Assembly (NCBI GenBank): GCA_937873385.1
Contig: CALMYC010000073.1
Span: 1-35,107, forward strand
Length of the DNA: 35,107 bases
Source: an uncultured Flavobacteriales bacterium
Lineage (GTDB): Bacteria > Bacteroidota > Bacteroidia > Flavobacteriales_F > PHOS-HE28
Direction: 5' to 3'
Shown: positions 26,472 through 34,873 of the stretch, piece after piece
Layout of the letters: each line of letters begins with the position of its first letter
Numbering within the stretch: position 1 is the first letter of the stretch
Translations under genes and position numbers: made by a program
The notes under the pieces: generated by a model
Told to the model about the DNA's origin: nothing
What the model saw: the letters and a program-made list of their open reading frames with translations, nothing else
The model's database searches: none

Positions 26472-26533
26472 AAGGTGGCAACGGCATTCCATCGGCGTTG
26501 CCCGCATCTCCTTAGCTTGCCGCACCTTTCCAG

Positions 26534-27289
26534 ATGTTGCCCCGGTCACTCTTGCAGGCGTTTGCGCCCATCAGTCTCCATGAGATGGATGACGTGGCGC
26601 TCCAGTTCCGCATGGACACCAAGTACATGTTCAACGCAGGGAAACTGGAGGACCTGCTCCAACACCTGCACGACGGCTACCGGCTGCTGGAAGTGGCCGG
26701 CATGCGCGGAGTGGACTATGCAACAAGGTATTACGACACGGCCGGCCTGAAGCACTATTTCGACCACCACAACGGGCGCAGCTTCCGGAGCAAGGTGCGG
26801 GCCAGGTGTTACGGCAGCGGCGGCTTGTGCGTGCTGGAAGTGAAGCGCCGCACCGGTCGCGGTGGCACGGACAAGCGCCGAACCCCGCTGGCCACGATGC
26901 CCATGGGCCTGGATCGGGGCCAACAGGCGTTCGCCGCGTTGCACTCGGGCTGCAACGAACCACTGGCCCCGGTGCTGGACAATGCCTTCCACCGGCTCAC
27001 GCTGGTGCACCGCGAGCGGCTCGAACGGCTCACCATCGACACGCAGATCACCTTCATGCGCAACGGCCGGGAAGCGGCACTGCCTGGCTTGGTGGTGGCC
27101 GAGCTCAAGGAAGGCCGCACCGGGCACGGTTCGCCCTTTGCGGCGGCCATGCGGCAGTGGGCGGTGGCCCCGGCCTCGTTCAGCAAGTATTGCATCGGCA
27201 CCGCGCTGACCAACCCGGCACTCAAGCGCAACATGTTCAAACCCGTATTGATCCAGGCCGCACGGGCCGCAAACCAACTCCGCGCATGA
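26534..27289 (+). CDS. VTC-domain protein (polyphosphate polymerase-like)
   Basis: This 251-residue protein is of the VTC/CYTH-like triphosphate tunnel fold. The motifs are QFRMDTKYMFN (Arg and Lys lining the tunnel), ATRYYDTAGLKHYFDHHNGR, SKVRARCYG, CVLEVKRRTGRG (Glu-Lys) and, later, ERLTIDTQITF and VVAELKEGR. In yeast Vtc4 such residues bind ATP and polyphosphate; bacterial members are mostly untested, so polyphosphate synthesis is inference. The stop overlaps the ATG of the DUF4956 membrane protein (27286-27289), a pairing seen in many bacteria in which the soluble VTC protein probably works at a membrane partner. Confidence 0.85.
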   Translation: MLPRSLLQAFAPISLHEMDDVALQFRMDTKYMFNAGKLEDLLQHLHDGYRLLEVAGMRGVDYATRYYDTAGLKHYFDHHNGRSFRSKVRARCYGSGGLCVLEVKRRTGRGGTDKRRTPLATMPMGLDRGQQAFAALHSGCNEPLAPVLDNAFHRLTLVHRERLERLTIDTQITFMRNGREAALPGLVVAELKEGRTGHGSPFAAAMRQWAVAPASFSKYCIGTALTNPALKRNMFKPVLIQAARAANQLRA

Positions 27290-27936
27290 AGATCTTCGGC
27301 ATGAACCTCTTCCATGAGGACCTTTGGGAATTGGTGTTCAAGTTCGGCCTGGATGCCATTGTGGTGTTCATCCTGGTCCGCCTTATTTACTATCCGGTCC
27401 ACCGCAAGAAGGAGAACCTGTTCACCTACTTCGTCTTCAATTTCCTCATCTTCTTCCTCTGCATCCTGATGAACAATGTGAAGCTCAGCATGGGCTTCGG
27501 CTTCGGGCTCTTTGCCGTGTTCAGCATCATCCGCTACCGTACGGAACAATTGGAGGTGAAGGACATGACGTACCTCTTCGCAGTGATCTGCATTGCGGTG
27601 ATCAACGCCTTGGCGGGAAAGAAGATCAGCCTTGCGGAATTGATCTTCACCAATGCCATGATCCTGGTCCTCGTTTTTGTCCTGGAGCAGGTCTGGCTCA
27701 CACGGCATGAGGCCATGCGCCAGCTGATCTATGAGCGCATCGACCTGATCAAGCCGGCCAGAAGGGAGGAGCTGTATGCGGACCTGCGGGAACGCCTGGG
27801 CATCCAGGTAAGCCGGGTGGAGATCGGCCGCATTGACCTGCTCCGGGATACGGCCTTGCTGCGCGTGTTCTATTTCGAGGACGAGCAGGACCACCCGAAT
27901 TTCACCGCAAGCATTGCGGACGACGGGGACGATTGA
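27286..27936 (+). CDS. DUF4956 membrane protein
   Basis: This 216-residue protein has about four transmembrane helices in its first 140 residues (VFKFGLDAIVVFILVRLIYY, TYFVFNFLIFFLCILMN, then FAVICIAVINALAG and IFTNAMILVLVFVLE), then a soluble tail of about 75 residues. MGFGFGLFAVFSIIRYRTE is the family's most typical segment. The role is unknown. It overlaps the VTC-domain gene by four bases and may form the membrane part of a polyphosphate-related system. ATG 27286 is set by the overlap; the upstream open frame is a shadow of the VTC gene. Confidence 0.85.
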   Translation: MKIFGMNLFHEDLWELVFKFGLDAIVVFILVRLIYYPVHRKKENLFTYFVFNFLIFFLCILMNNVKLSMGFGFGLFAVFSIIRYRTEQLEVKDMTYLFAVICIAVINALAGKKISLAELIFTNAMILVLVFVLEQVWLTRHEAMRQLIYERIDLIKPARREELYADLRERLGIQVSRVEIGRIDLLRDTALLRVFYFEDEQDHPNFTASIADDGDD

Positions 27937-27940
27937 AGAG

Positions 27941-27964
27941 TGTTCCCCCGAGTTCGCAGGAACA
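27941..27964. terminator. Weak hairpin between convergent genes
   Basis: TGTTCC (27941-27946) and GGAACA (27959-27964) form a 6-bp stem with a 12-base loop between the DUF4956 and ispF stops. No T-run is present. Confidence 0.3.
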
Positions 27965-27975
27965 GGGCCCCCAGG

Positions 27976-28464
27976 CTAACTGGAGCCTTCCGCCACAAGC
28001 AGCACCACGGCATAGGCACACACGCCTTCGCCGCGCCCGGTGAAGCCCATCTTCTCATTGGTTTTGGCCTTCACGGACACGGCGTCCATTGGCACATCCA
28101 GCAGCTTGGCGATGGCTTCGCGCATGGCATCCACATGCGGCCGTAGCTTGGGCTGCTCCAGGACCACCGTGCAATCCAGGTTACCCACGGCCCATTCCTT
28201 CGCGCGCACCAAGTCGACCACATGTTTCAACAGCAGGCTGCTGTCCGCATCCTTCCACCGCGGGTCGGTGTCCGGGAAGTGCATGCCGATATCGCCCATG
28301 GCGGCGGCACCCAGGATGGCATCGGTGATCGCATGCAGCAGTGCGTCGGCATCGCTGTGGCCTGCACCGCCCCTGGGGTGCGGGATGTGGACACCCCCGA
28401 GCATGAACGGCCGGCCATCCACCAACCGGTGGGAATCGTAGCCGAAGCCGGTACGGACCTTCAT
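27976..28464 (-). CDS. ispF: 2-C-methyl-D-erythritol 2,4-cyclodiphosphate synthase
   Basis: IspF closes the cyclic diphosphate in the non-mevalonate isoprenoid pathway, using zinc. The 162-residue length is standard. The opening strand is RTGFGYDSHRLV, with zinc-binding Asp and His; LGGVHIPHPRGGAGHSDADA, with the third ligand His, follows, then DIGMHFPDTDP and, near the end, VKAKTNEKMGFTGRGEG. Its ATG overlaps the stop of porV by four bases (28461-28464), so it is translated from the porU-porV message; the link is probably historical rather than functional. Confidence 0.95.
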   Translation of the reverse strand: MKVRTGFGYDSHRLVDGRPFMLGGVHIPHPRGGAGHSDADALLHAITDAILGAAAMGDIGMHFPDTDPRWKDADSSLLLKHVVDLVRAKEWAVGNLDCTVVLEQPKLRPHVDAMREAIAKLLDVPMDAVSVKAKTNEKMGFTGRGEGVCAYAVVLLVAEGSS

Positions 28465-29760
28465 TCCGAAACGTCGGCCTTCTTCTTCGCCTTGCCGTCA
28501 AAATTGAAACCGAGCGTGAACCGCAGCGTGTTGGCCAAGGGGCTGCGCTGGGTGTTTGCGATCAAGTAGCTGAAGTCCAGCGAGAAAATGCTGTACCTCA
28601 CGCCCAAGCCCATGGTGAAGTATTTACGATTGCCCTTGGTGGCGGCCTCCCAGAAGTACCCGGTGCGGAAGGCGAACTGCTTGGCGTACCAGTACTCCAA
28701 GCCTCCACCGTAATAGATCTCGCGCAGCTCTTCCTTCAACTGACTGGCCGGCTCCACGTGCTGCACGCCTTGCGCATCGGTGTACACATTCCCCGGGGCG
28801 TCGCTGAAGGACCCGAAAATGCCGGAGGCCACACCGCGGTTAGGGTCCTTGCCGCTGAACACCACGTAATTGCCGTCCGCGTCCAGCACGTTCACCGGTG
28901 CACCGGTGTTGGGGTCCGGCTCGGTTTTGTACACGGGCGGGGTGGGCACCAGCAATTTGTTCACGTCGGCATTGAAGGTGATGGAGTTGTACTGGTCAAT
29001 GTCAACGGTAAGCGCAGGGCCCAGGCGCAGGTTGATGGGCAGGTAGTCCACGCGGGAAGTCTCGCTGTAGGACATGCGGTTGCCGATGTTTGAAACATCG
29101 AGGCCGAATGCCAACGTGGATTTCTTGTCCGCAATGGTCAAGTCCTTGTTCTGGTAGAAAAAGGAAACGTCCGCCGCCACGGCTTGGCCCGCCTTGGTGT
29201 TGGCACCGCTGACGTTCAGCCCACCCGTGAGATTGCTGTTGATGTAGCGCAGTGAAATACCCCCTGCGAACCTGCGGGGAGCCGCAATGGTCCCCGCCAA
29301 CCGTGCCAGGTTGAAAAGGGCGGCTCCCCCCGCCATTCTGGTCGGTGAAGGTGATACTGCCCAGGTTGAAGTAGCGCAGGGAGCCGCCCAAGGCACTGCG
29401 TTTGTTTAGCTTCTTGTAGCCCGCGAGGTAGGCCAGGCTCATGTCCGGCACCAGGTTTCGCAGCCAGGGCGACACAGAAATGCGGAACTCCCCCTGGTTC
29501 TCGGCAAATGCGAGCTTGCTGGGGTTCCAGTGCAGGGCATTCGCGTCCGGCGGAAGTGCCACACCAGCATCACCCATGCCCCCGGATCGGGAGTCGGGGC
29601 CGATCATCAGGAATGGTACCGCAGTGGTGATCGTATTGAGGCGGGGGCCGCACTCCTGGCCACTGATCTCACTGATGCAACCGGTGTTGACCTGGGCGCT
29701 GAGGCCGGCACTGAGGGTGGCCGCACAAATGGCGGCGGCCTGACGGGAAACGGGGCTCAT
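28461..29760 (-). pseudogene. porV: T9SS outer membrane shuttle protein PorV, frameshifted as written
   Basis: PorV (LptO) is a FadL-like 14-strand barrel that carries cargo from the T9SS translocon to the PorU sortase. Two overlapping frames each hold half of it. The N-terminal frame starts at ATG 29760 with a signal peptide (MSPVSRQAAAICAATLSAG) and contains FLMIGPDSRSGGMGDAG and ALHWNPSKLAFAENQG, both typical of PorV. It continues to about 29280 with LGGSLRYFNLGSITFTD. The second frame takes over with RRFAGGISLRYINSNLTGG and runs to TGA 28461. A single extra base explains the switch; candidates are the G4 at 29276-29279 or C6 at 29326-29331 (plus strand). The organism surely needs PorV, so a sequencing error is likely, though a real mutation cannot be ruled out. 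Confidence 0.85.
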
Positions 29761-29786
29761 GGAGGGGCGTTCGGCTGAAAGGGCGG

Positions 29787-29794
29787 CAAATATA
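29787..29794 (-). promoter_or_regulatory. -7 element TATATTTG for porV
   Basis: TATATTTG on the minus strand fits TAnnTTTG exactly, lying in the 50-base gap between porU and porV and 26 bases before the porV ATG. It may allow porV expression apart from porU. Confidence 0.45.
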
Positions 29795-29810
29795 CGCGGC
29801 AACAGGGGGC

Positions 29811-32800
29811 TTATTGCCCGTCAACGGTGGCGATGCTCAAGCGGTACACGTAAACCCCGCGGCCGGTCTTGTCGCCCTGGTCATCAAGTCCGTCCCACGG
29901 CATGGGTTCCGATCGGAAACCGTCGCATTCCAACCGCCGGTTCAGGGTCTTCACCAAGCGCCCGCCCACGGTAAATATCTGGACTTGGCAATCCAGCGTG
30001 GTACAGGGGCGGTTGTGCTCAAAATAGAAATCCGTGCGGGTGGTGAACGGATTGGGGTAGTTCAGTACGTGGGCCAATGCAAGTTCCGCCGTGGGCGCCA
30101 CCACGAAATCCGTGCTTCGGCTGCTGCTGTTGTTGTACACGTCCCATGCCTTCATGTCAAGCGTATGGTGTCCCGTGGCCAGGTTGGTCAACTTGTAGCG
30201 GACCTGCCCGCTCTTGTACGTGTCCTTGTCCGCCTGGTACCAATCGTTCAGCACGATCGCGTTCTCCGTATTGGCATCGATCACGGCGGCCAGGTCATGG
30301 CCGATGCTGTTGCCCAAGGTGTTGATCCCGCTGTTGTCATACAGTTTGGCGAACAACACGGGCGATTCATCCGTGATCCCGCCGGGCACGAAGCTCTCGT
30401 CATTCATGAACAGTTGGATTTGCGGGCCTGTGGCATCCGCCGTGGCATTGTTGTCCGTTCCGCCCACCAGCGGGTCGTTGGTATAGCCGCAGGCATTGGA
30501 TGACAAACTTTCCGCGTAGATTGAAACGCGGCCGGAATCCACGCGGTAATCGATGTCCTTGGGCACCACGAACGTGAATTGGAAATGCCCTCCCGTCACC
30601 GTGACGCGGCCCCGGTAAATGATATTCTTCCGCACGTTGAAATGGAACGGGGCCGCTCCTGGGCCAGGGTCGTTCACCAACGTGGCCACGGCCGTCGCCT
30701 TGTCATAAACGGTGGGGATCACCGTACCGTCAAAATCGGGGAGCAACTCTCCGGAAGGGCCATTCACCGTTCCACTGATCCGGACGGTGGACAGTGCCTT
30801 GATGGTGTCCATCGGGTTGCCCAACGTATCCGTGATGGCCGTGATCTTCGCGGAATTGCGGGCCATGGCCAAGCGCATGGAGGGATCGCCCAACAGGGCG
30901 AAGATCCGGTGGTTCGTGCTGGTGGTGCCCGAAGGGGTAGCGGCCACTTTGGTGCGGCGGTAGATATCGCCCAACCGCTGTGCCCGCCCCTGCTCGTCGA
31001 TGGGCTTGAAGACAAAATCGTAGAAGTCGTTGGATATCGCTTGGTTCTGGGTGACGAAGGCGATGCGGGTGGTGGTCATCAGCCCGATGCCGCCGCCATT
31101 GGGGTTCAGGAAAACATTCTCGCCCGCGGAAGTGCGCACCGGGTCGTCCCAGCGTGAGAACTCACACGTGGCCGTCATGAACAGGGGCAGTCGGTCAAAA
31201 TTCGTCCACCCCAGGATGGTCGCATTGTCCAGCACGCGCTCATGTGCCCAGCCCACCTCGCCGCCATGGCCTACATAGTTCACCAACAGTGTGCCCCGCT
31301 GCACACGGTCCCGCAGGTCCTTCTCCGCATCCGGGTACCGCTGCCCTCCTGGGGTACTGTACTGGACATAGGCGTCCAAATAGATCTTGTTGATGTTCAG
31401 GCAGGGTGATTCCGCTTCCACGCGCATGGCCAGCTCATCGCTGTTGTGCATGTGGATGTCCCCTTCAAAGTTCGCCCCGTTCTGGTCGTCCGCGCAGAAC
31501 AGCACGCTGTTGCGCCAATCCGCCGCACCGTCACTCCCTCCGGTTGTGCAGGATGCCGCGTTCGTGCCGGCCAGGGCAAGCTTGTCGTAGTTCAACAGTT
31601 TGTTCACCACCGCGGTTGCCTGGGCAGGGCTGCTAACGGGGAAGCGCCCCACTCCCATGTCCACCAGGTCATTGCTTGCCTCGCCCTCATTTTCGTCCAA
31701 GGTCACGAAGTAGTCATCCGAAGTGTACGAAGCCGTGTAGGACCATGAATTGTAGCTCTCATAGGTTGGGATCAGGTTTTGGTTGGACGGGTTCAGGGAG
31801 ACATTGTTGTAGGACCCGTCCCCAAAGAGCAGCAGATAGCGCGGCAACAAGGTGCTGTCGCTCCCGGCACGCTCGTACAGCATCTTCATGTAGCGCTTGA
31901 TGGCGGTGGCATCGCGCTGGCCGGAGGAAAACTCGTTGAACACCTGCTGGGGCGTGACCACCACCACGGACAGGCCTTCGTCCGACCGGCGCTGGGCCAA
32001 CCTGTTGGCATCGGCCATGAATTGGGGCGGACAGATGATCACCAGGTCCGTGGGCAGCGGGGTGGCGTGCAGGTCCTGGGCAGGCACCCTGCCCACCGCC
32101 ACCGGCTGCAGCAGCCCGGGGCCCTTGAATGCGATGAACTGGCGGAGGCTGTCAGTGGCCACCATGAAACTTTTCTGGCTTCCATTGTCCGTGGTCTGCA
32201 CTGCGCGCACGTCGGTGGGTGCGGTGATCTCCCAGATGTGTTGCACGGAGGCGGCCTGGCCCAACGTGAAATTCCCGACGCGCCCGGGTCCCACGGTGGT
32301 CAGGTCCCGGAAGGCCATCTGGTCCCCGGTCATCACCAGGTCCCGGCGGGCATTGACCTCCAGGAAGTTCATGTAGCCCAACGCGGTGACCGGGTCATTC
32401 TTGACATAAGTGACCGAGATCGGCAAATTGCTCCCGGAAGCGGGAATGTTCATCAAGGTGCTCACGTATTTGGCATAGTCGGCGGTTTCACCCGTTCCCA
32501 CGGGCAACACGTTGACGTTTTGCGTCACCCCGCCGGCCAGCACCGTGAATGAACTGCTGCTTCCCAGTGTGCGGCCAAGCAGGTCCACTTGCAGCCGAAC
32601 GGTGTCCGCCGCATGCAGGTTGGGCAGGCTGAAATTGTAGTTGTACGTGGTCACTTGGTCAAAAATGTCACTGAACATGGTCCTGCCGGATTTGATCAGG
32701 TTGATGCCGTCATTGTCAATGGCCTGCCGGTCATTGAACACCGTGACTTGGTCCGAGGCCGGACCGGGGCTCAGCTGTGCCGCAGCGATCCGTTTCGGGG

Positions 32801-33689
32801 CATCCGTGCCGATCCCCACGAAGTAACTGGCGGAATCCGAGTACACGTTCTTCACGTGGTTGAAGCGTTTCCCGTCGGCGCTCATTACCCATCGCTGGGC
32901 ACCCGTTGCATAAAACAGCACCCGGTCGCCAGGTCCGAATTGGCCGTCACCGCCATCCTCCACCGCGACGGCGTTCAGGAGCACGTCCGTGGGTTGGAAC
33001 GGTGAATTGGTGAAGGGCAACATGCCCGCGTGATTGCCATAGACATTGATGGCATCCGATTGGAGGTTGGACATGTTCACGCCCAATTGCTGGAGGAAGG
33101 CATAGGTTAATTCATAAACGCCGTCCTTGGCCACGGTGAACCGGTACCAATCGCCGGTGGCAAGCTTGGAATGGTCCGGGTAGTTGGCCGACCGGGATCC
33201 CCCGTGCTGGCCGTGCTCCTCCACCAGGGCCAGCCTGTAATTCAAGAGCCGTTCCACCTGACCGGTGGCAGGATTTCGGCGGTAGGGCTCGATGTCCACC
33301 AAGGCCATGGGGCGCTTGCGGCTCGTGCCCACGGTGACATGGATCACAGGTTCGCTGCCGGGCTGGCCCAACCCGGGCAGGGCCGCCAACTGGGCCGCAT
33401 CAAGTGTTGCCCAACTCGCGTTGGCCAAGTGTGCACTGATGCCCGTGGTGCCCATGGACAAGGTGCGGACTTCATGGATCAGGGGCAAATTGTCCCGGTT
33501 GGGGTCAAACACGGCCTTCGCCCACCAAGGAGGCAAGGAATCCATTTGCGGGGCGCTACTCCGGTCCTGGGCTGCCGGTCGGGCCGCAACCGCATCACTC
33601 CGGTGCACACCAAGGCCAGGAGAGCGTGTTGGTTGCGCGCTGGCGGACAGGGTGAGCAGAAGGACCGTGGGACCAAGAAGGGCTCGCAT
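29811..33689 (-). CDS. porU: T9SS C-terminal signal peptidase/sortase PorU (C25 gingipain family)
   Basis: PorU cuts the C-terminal sorting domain from T9SS cargo at the cell surface and attaches the protein to lipopolysaccharide. The 1292 residues start with a signal peptide (MRALLGPTVLLLTLSASAQ). The gingipain-like domain has RYLLLFGDGSYNN, the catalytic His808 in NYVGHGGEVGW and Cys842 in TATCEFSRWDDP, 34 residues apart as in gingipains. A C-terminal FlgD-like domain follows (LNYPNPFTTRTDFYFEH, then GLDDQGDKTGRGVYVYRLS). The chain ends at VDGQ, perhaps a dozen residues sooner than many relatives that finish with a further strand. porV follows after 50 bases and the promoter-like TACTTTCG lies 36 bases upstream. 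Confidence 0.93.
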   Translation of the reverse strand: MRALLGPTVLLLTLSASAQPTRSPGLGVHRSDAVAARPAAQDRSSAPQMDSLPPWWAKAVFDPNRDNLPLIHEVRTLSMGTTGISAHLANASWATLDAAQLAALPGLGQPGSEPVIHVTVGTSRKRPMALVDIEPYRRNPATGQVERLLNYRLALVEEHGQHGGSRSANYPDHSKLATGDWYRFTVAKDGVYELTYAFLQQLGVNMSNLQSDAINVYGNHAGMLPFTNSPFQPTDVLLNAVAVEDGGDGQFGPGDRVLFYATGAQRWVMSADGKRFNHVKNVYSDSASYFVGIGTDAPKRIAAAQLSPGPASDQVTVFNDRQAIDNDGINLIKSGRTMFSDIFDQVTTYNYNFSLPNLHAADTVRLQVDLLGRTLGSSSSFTVLAGGVTQNVNVLPVGTGETADYAKYVSTLMNIPASGSNLPISVTYVKNDPVTALGYMNFLEVNARRDLVMTGDQMAFRDLTTVGPGRVGNFTLGQAASVQHIWEITAPTDVRAVQTTDNGSQKSFMVATDSLRQFIAFKGPGLLQPVAVGRVPAQDLHATPLPTDLVIICPPQFMADANRLAQRRSDEGLSVVVVTPQQVFNEFSSGQRDATAIKRYMKMLYERAGSDSTLLPRYLLLFGDGSYNNVSLNPSNQNLIPTYESYNSWSYTASYTSDDYFVTLDENEGEASNDLVDMGVGRFPVSSPAQATAVVNKLLNYDKLALAGTNAASCTTGGSDGAADWRNSVLFCADDQNGANFEGDIHMHNSDELAMRVEAESPCLNINKIYLDAYVQYSTPGGQRYPDAEKDLRDRVQRGTLLVNYVGHGGEVGWAHERVLDNATILGWTNFDRLPLFMTATCEFSRWDDPVRTSAGENVFLNPNGGGIGLMTTTRIAFVTQNQAISNDFYDFVFKPIDEQGRAQRLGDIYRRTKVAATPSGTTSTNHRIFALLGDPSMRLAMARNSAKITAITDTLGNPMDTIKALSTVRISGTVNGPSGELLPDFDGTVIPTVYDKATAVATLVNDPGPGAAPFHFNVRKNIIYRGRVTVTGGHFQFTFVVPKDIDYRVDSGRVSIYAESLSSNACGYTNDPLVGGTDNNATADATGPQIQLFMNDESFVPGGITDESPVLFAKLYDNSGINTLGNSIGHDLAAVIDANTENAIVLNDWYQADKDTYKSGQVRYKLTNLATGHHTLDMKAWDVYNNSSSRSTDFVVAPTAELALAHVLNYPNPFTTRTDFYFEHNRPCTTLDCQVQIFTVGGRLVKTLNRRLECDGFRSEPMPWDGLDDQGDKTGRGVYVYRLSIATVDGQ

Positions 33690-33725
33690 ATGTTAACGTG
33701 GAGGGGATGAGTTTGCTGATCGGAG

Positions 33726-33733
33726 CGAAAGTA
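33726..33733 (-). promoter_or_regulatory. -7 element TACTTTCG for porU
   Basis: TACTTTCG on the minus strand lies 36 bases before the porU ATG, in the 176-base gap shared with the divergent porP/sprF-like gene. It fits TAnnTTYG. The rest of this gap shows no other clear signal. Confidence 0.45.
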
Positions 33734-33865
33734 TAACTTCGGCCCGCCCTGCATTGGGCCATCGATGAACGACCCCAACGCCCGATTATTGCAAGGGCAA
33801 TAACAACGAACTCCGGTGCGATACGTATACTTGGCGGTCCTAAAAGCAAAGAACGATCGTGTAGC

Positions 33866-34843
33866 ATGAGCATATGGTCCGGCAGAAGTGTCGCCCTGGG
33901 GCTGGTCTTGAGCCTTGTGGGGGCGTTGTCCGCGCTTGCGCAGGACCCTCAGTTCACGCAATTTTACGCGAACCCCTTGTACCTGAACCCGGCCTTTGCG
34001 GGCACCGCACGTTGCCCCCGGGCCGTGCTCAACTACCGAAACCAGTGGCCGGCGCTTACCGGCACGTTCGTCACCACCAGCGCCAGCTATGACCAGGACG
34101 TGCGCGGCATCATGGGCGGCTTGGGCTTGCTGGTCACAAGTGACCAGGCCGGCAAGGGAACGCTCAACACCACCACCGTCAGCGGCATTTACTCGTACAC
34201 CCAAGCCATCAGCCGCAAGTTCTCCATCAAGGCAGGCTTCCAAGCCACCTATTTCCAGAAATCACTGGATTGGAACAAGCTCACTTTCGGGGACATGATC
34301 GATCCCCGGCGGGGCTTCATTTATGCCACCAACGACGTGCCGCGCGGGGGTAGCGTGGGCAATGCCGATTTCTCGGCCGGTTTCCTGGGCTACACCGATA
34401 TCTTCTTCGTCGGCTTTGCGGCGCACCACCTCACCGAACCAAATGAGTCGCTGATCGTAGGAACGAGCAAGATGCCCATGAAGCTCACCGCGCATGCCGG
34501 TGCCGCCATCCCCTTGGGCATGCGGGGCAAGTACGGGCAGCCCAAGACCAAGCTTTCGCCCAACATACTTTACCAGCAGCAAGCAGCGTTCCGCCAATTG
34601 AACATCGGCATGTACGTGGACCATGGCCCCATCATGGCCGGTGTTTGGTACCGGAGCAAGGATGCATTCATCGCCTTGATCGGATTCCACACGGACCACA
34701 TCAAGTTCGGCTACAGCTATGATGTCACAACCAGCAAGCTCACCACCGCCACCGCAGGCTCGCATGAAGTGAGCCTCACCCTGCAATTCGACTGCAAGAA
34801 GAAACGCCGCCGGGTACGTACAGTGCCCTGCCCCACGTTCTAA
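33866..34843 (+). CDS. PorP/SprF family T9SS membrane protein
   Basis: This is a 325-residue outer membrane beta-barrel of the PorP/SprF family. The signal peptide (about residues 1-25, ending SALAQ) leads straight into QDPQFTQFYANPLYLNPAFAG, the hallmark of the family, followed by NYRNQWPAL. The rest is alternating beta-strands with SASYDQDVRGIMGGLGL, KAGFQATYFQKSLDWNKL and FGYSYDVTTSKL. In gliding bacteria such proteins pair with SprB- or PorE-like partners and help secrete or anchor particular cargo. The end of the chain (CKKKRRRVRTVPCPTF) is basic and extends past the last strand. gldJ follows after 30 bases in the same direction; porU is divergent. Confidence 0.93.
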   Translation: MSIWSGRSVALGLVLSLVGALSALAQDPQFTQFYANPLYLNPAFAGTARCPRAVLNYRNQWPALTGTFVTTSASYDQDVRGIMGGLGLLVTSDQAGKGTLNTTTVSGIYSYTQAISRKFSIKAGFQATYFQKSLDWNKLTFGDMIDPRRGFIYATNDVPRGGSVGNADFSAGFLGYTDIFFVGFAAHHLTEPNESLIVGTSKMPMKLTAHAGAAIPLGMRGKYGQPKTKLSPNILYQQQAAFRQLNIGMYVDHGPIMAGVWYRSKDAFIALIGFHTDHIKFGYSYDVTTSKLTTATAGSHEVSLTLQFDCKKKRRRVRTVPCPTF

Positions 34844-34873
34844 GCAAAGGAAAAGGAACCAGCCACGACCGCC

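Noticed and set aside
25914-26549. N-terminal extension of pdhA by about 210 residues
   Set aside because: It overlaps cdd on the same strand in another frame, lacks E1 sequence, and the ATG at 25913 gives a normal E1-alpha with a promoter-like element before it.
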